64,000 nt of DNA from contig NC_040033.1 in NCBI RefSeq assembly GCF_000972845.2, positions 1,168,344-1,232,343 of the forward strand, given 5' to 3'. The notes beneath the pieces are model-generated. The model saw nothing but the letters and a program-made list of their open reading frames with translations. It had not been told where the DNA came from and made no database searches. Each line of letters opens with the position of its first letter. Within the stretch, counting starts at the first letter, position 1. The translations under genes and the position numbers were made by a program. This stretch comes from Larimichthys crocea (lineage: Eukaryota > Chordata > Actinopteri > Sciaenidae). Positions 61,266-64,000 of the stretch are shown here, piece after piece.

Positions 61266-61464
61266 TGGCGATCTGTGAGGTTCAGGTTCCCCGAGTTAAA
61301 GTCCAGTGACGAGAGCTGAGCCACGCTGAAACAACTTGTGGAGGCAGTTATGGTGGAATGGGCGAGGTTGAGGTGGGGGGCTGTGCCAGGCGTGGCAAAC
61401 CCAAGAAGCAGTTTTTCCTGGGGCCTTGTCAGGATCCCGCTCAGAGATTTATGGAGCTCATCAC
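61266..61464 (-). other. cdh12: cdh12 5' UTR part of the start-codon exon
   Basis: A pyrimidine-rich acceptor read on the minus strand (TTTCTTCTTTCTTTCAG) ends at 61465, so this exon begins at 61464 and carries 199 nt of leader before the start codon. At least one further non-coding exon must lie upstream, in 61466-64000 or beyond the window. The leader holds a six-codon uORF (61441-61461). A second frame stays open from the acceptor to a TAA at 61259-61261 that overlaps the cdh12 ATG. The acceptor is seen directly; use as UTR is inferred. Confidence 0.8.
61441..61461 (-). promoter_or_regulatory. short upstream ORF in the cdh12 leader
   Basis: ATG at 61461-61459 followed by five sense codons and TGA at 61443-61441 (encodes MSSINL). 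It lies four bases inside the exon and 176 nt before the main start codon. uORFs of this size can lower initiation at the main start; whether this one is used is unknown. Confidence 0.45.
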
Positions 61465-64000
61465 CTGAAAGAAAGAAGAAAGAGTTTAGAGAGTTTGCTT
61501 TTTGCACATTCACTAACACGGTTACTATTCTGATAAGGGACAGTCCAGGATCTCATAGCACACATGGCCTTTATATACAGATATGAGTTATAAATAGCTT
61601 GCACCAATGACTTGTTGGCAGTCTTTGCCCCAGCCCTCCCACCTGCTTTAATTTTTTAACAGCCCTGGCATTGTCAATGATGAGAATAAGTGCTATAATT
61701 ATTTGTCTGGTGATAGATCACTTCTGCACAATACAGACCTCTTGGATGTACACTGTAATTATCTAAATGACTTGTCTCTGTGGTGAAAACTGTGACTTTG
61801 CCGTCAATTATAGGCCACCGACCTGTCAGCATTACTACAGTTCCTTGATTGCCCCATAGAGGTGAAAGTCATGATACCCGATGACACCTTAATGAGCGGG
61901 TGCTGATGAGTTTCTGTTTTGCTTCACGCGCCACGTCGTTTTTAATCAAACCGATCAGAAACCTGCTGAAAGAACTCGCCACATCGTTTGCAACCGTCTT
62001 CTATGTTTACGGCGTGATGCGTTGACGCTTCATATATCAAAATGACACACGTACTTCACGAGATGTCGGGAGCGAAGCGGCGCGCCCACGATTTTCTTTA
62101 AGGCGCTTTGCTTTTCCTCTCAGACATCACTCCTGTGAGGAGCACAACAGATTTGACAATCAACGGCCACAGGAGATTGTTCCGCTTGTCATTTGACAGA
62201 CATGCGTTCTATGACAACTCATACATAAGATTACTAATATATAATGCAGCTCACAGGCATGGAAATGAATATTAACTTCGTTCTTTCTTCCAATGTGTGT
62301 TTTTATGTCTTCACATAGATCAGTGGAATCACGGGCAGGATGTAGCTTGTCACAGCTTTGTCATGTCGCTCCGTTCTTATTGTGGGTAATTGGGGGGGAA
62401 AAAATGAATATATCCTGAATTCAGCACATATCTCAGACAACTCATTGACTTGTTTATGCAGGAGTGTTCCTTTTTTATAACAAATGTAGACTTGTGCTGT
62501 ACTTAAGAGCAGTGACCTCATGCAATGCATCATTGTTGAATACAAATGAAAGAAATGCAGGTGGTGAATAACTGAACGACGGAAACTAGGGAGTATAAAA
62601 TGAAACTCAAGTCCATCTAGCTCAATTAGGTCACAGGCTTGTAACTTGTGAAAGCTCTGATGTTGTGTTTGAGCAGGTAACACATTTTTATAACTAATTA
62701 GGACTGAAACCTGATTGTGTAATTGAACAATCATTCATGGCACAGCCTAAAGCATAGAAGGGGGAAGAAAAAAAAAAAAGACATATTACGGAACCAACCT
62801 AATTTGTTAAGCCTCATTCATTATTGAGCAAACAGCTATTGCTCTATTGCTGTTCACACCTTGTTTGCAATCCTGACTACCACATCAACACTCAAGCATT
62901 CAGCTCTGGCCTTGTTATGAGACACTTAATTGTGCTGCAAACAAGAGACAGGATCCACAAATGGTTGGAATGAAGAATGGAGCTAATGGTTTCCACACCT
63001 GTTTCATTGTTCCTCTTCCTCCTCCTAATGCACTTATAAGCTGTACAGTAATGGAAGACAGCGTACCTCTAATTTCATAACCTGAGCCCTCATTGACATC
63101 ATTGTCTTTGATTAATTATACAGACTTGGAACATCGGCTTCAGAGGGAGATTACTTCAACAAGGTTATGCCGTGCACCTAGATCCATTTATTCTGTCTGT
63201 CACCGCAGTATCTTAAAAGTCAAAACTGATCTGCAAAGTTCTCCGTGCAGAAATTGGCACGAACTGTCTTGACACGGGTCAGACATGCCTTCTCCCAGTA
63301 GGTCGCTCCTCATTTAGCATTGACATAATGGAAAATGACTGTTCTCATAATTCCTGCAAAATCACGCCTCTGCCACTGTACGGGCCCGGGGAGGGCTCCA
63401 TGCATATTTTATGAGATAAGTTCATTAGCATGTGTCGGGCTTCGGTTTGTGAGCCTTGACCCGTGTGTCTACTTCAGATAATGCAACGCAGTGGGCTGAC
63501 AGCGTTCTCGCACGTCACCTTCAATAATCAAAGAACATATGGCTAGCCGATCTGCTGGTCCAGATTACCACCCACAAGAGACTCCCACAGAAAGTTATTA
63601 GTCGTCAAGGCTGCCACAAACATGACAAGCAAATAAGTAGGCATTGAGTTCTGGAATAGAGGGGAGAAATTAGTCATCTGGATCAAGTTCTTGTTTTGCA
63701 TACACTTCATTTCCTGAATGATACGTGGGCAGAGATCCCCCACCACCCCTTTTCTTTAACAAGTGCAGTGCTTTCCATTGACGACGGCACTGTTTTCTTT
63801 CTTTTTTTAAGGTTATGGCACTGCCTACTCATGACTCAGACGAGCGTTTTCTGACCTTCAGTAAGTTTTCACGAAAGTTTTTTAAAATATTAGAAATTCA
63901 CATTTGGAGTGGGAGCCTATAATAGATTTCCTGATTGTACAAAAGAGGCGGCAGACGTAAAACCAGCTGAGAACAACAGTCAAAGTCGACGGCATTACAT
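61465..64000 (-). other. cdh12: region upstream of the start-codon exon (5' intron)
   Basis: Because 61464 is an acceptor, this is intronic to the primary transcript unless an upstream exon lies within it. It holds a CpG-dense patch (61926-62112). Open frames such as the minus-strand one at 62303-62734 show no domain. No TATA-type promoter could be assigned. Confidence 0.6.
61926..62112. promoter_or_regulatory. CpG-dense patch upstream of cdh12 exon
   Basis: About 21 CpG dinucleotides counted by eye in under 190 bases, including an 8-bp GGCGCGCC palindrome at 62079-62086, in otherwise AT-rich and CpG-poor sequence. Could be an alternative first exon or promoter, an enhancer, or a recently inserted sequence. 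It lies about 460-650 bases upstream of the exon acceptor. Confidence 0.35.

Noticed and set aside
61338..61586. Plus-strand open frame of 82 codons over the 5' UTR exon
   Set aside because: Antisense to the leader exon and crosses its acceptor; no recognisable protein.
62303..62734. Minus-strand open frame of 143 codons upstream of cdh12
   Set aside because: No homology recognised and composition like the surrounding intron.
1..64000. CRISPR array, operon, phage or bacterial defence system
   Set aside because: The sequence is a vertebrate genomic region; no regularly spaced direct repeats, no closely packed genes and no bacterial ribosome-binding pattern.
1..64000. A new multi-component biological system
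   Set aside because: Only one protein-coding gene is supported; remaining signals are repeats, introns and possible regulatory elements, so claiming a system would go beyond the sequence.

Overview
The window is eukaryotic: AT-rich DNA with long introns and one split gene. It looks like a ray-finned fish, probably a percomorph-type teleost. The encoded protein is a vertebrate type II classical cadherin. The introns carry repeat types typical of teleosts: a hAT element with 8-bp target-site duplications, a decayed Tc1-like transposon, several tRNA-derived SINE relics and LTR-like fragments. Family names are given from recognition by eye, not from a database search.

Almost the whole window is one minus-strand gene, which I identify as cadherin-12 (cdh12). 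Eleven coding exons run from the start codon at 61265 down to the stop at 3025. By hand I found canonical acceptor and donor dinucleotides for each internal exon, and all phases join. The spliced reading frame is 2412 nt, 803 residues plus stop. Exon lengths are 246 (coding part), 295, 120, 168, 188, 254, 137, 122, 118, 252 and 512 nt (coding part), the regular plan of type II cadherins. Protein order: signal peptide, short propeptide ending in RVKR, five cadherin repeats (EC1 with Trp2 and Trp4), one membrane helix (about 615-641), a p120-catenin-type juxtamembrane region and a beta-catenin-binding region.

Layout: 1-2300 is 3' flank with retroelement relics. 2312-3536 is the last exon with the 3' UTR. 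3537-16424 holds exons 10 to 7 separated by 1.9-4.6 kb introns. 16425-35979 holds two large introns around exon 6, including the hAT element (19791-20597) and a SINE-like copy (about 29769-30012). 35980-44042 holds exons 5 to 2, with a Tc1 relic at about 42455-42900. 44043-61019 is the 17-kb first coding intron, with two LTR-like relics and two related minus-strand SINE relics. 61020-61464 is the exon with the 5' UTR end and start codon. The acceptor at 61464 shows that at least one more upstream non-coding exon exists. 61465-64000 is that upstream intron, with a CpG-dense patch at 61926-62112.

I found no second protein-coding gene, no confident RNA gene, no CRISPR array, and no new multi-gene system. 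The most interesting points are the upstream open frame whose stop overlaps the cdh12 start codon, a possible retained-intron isoform lacking the catenin-binding tail, a divergent Ser/Thr-rich C-terminus, the CpG-dense patch upstream, and the well-bounded hAT insertion.
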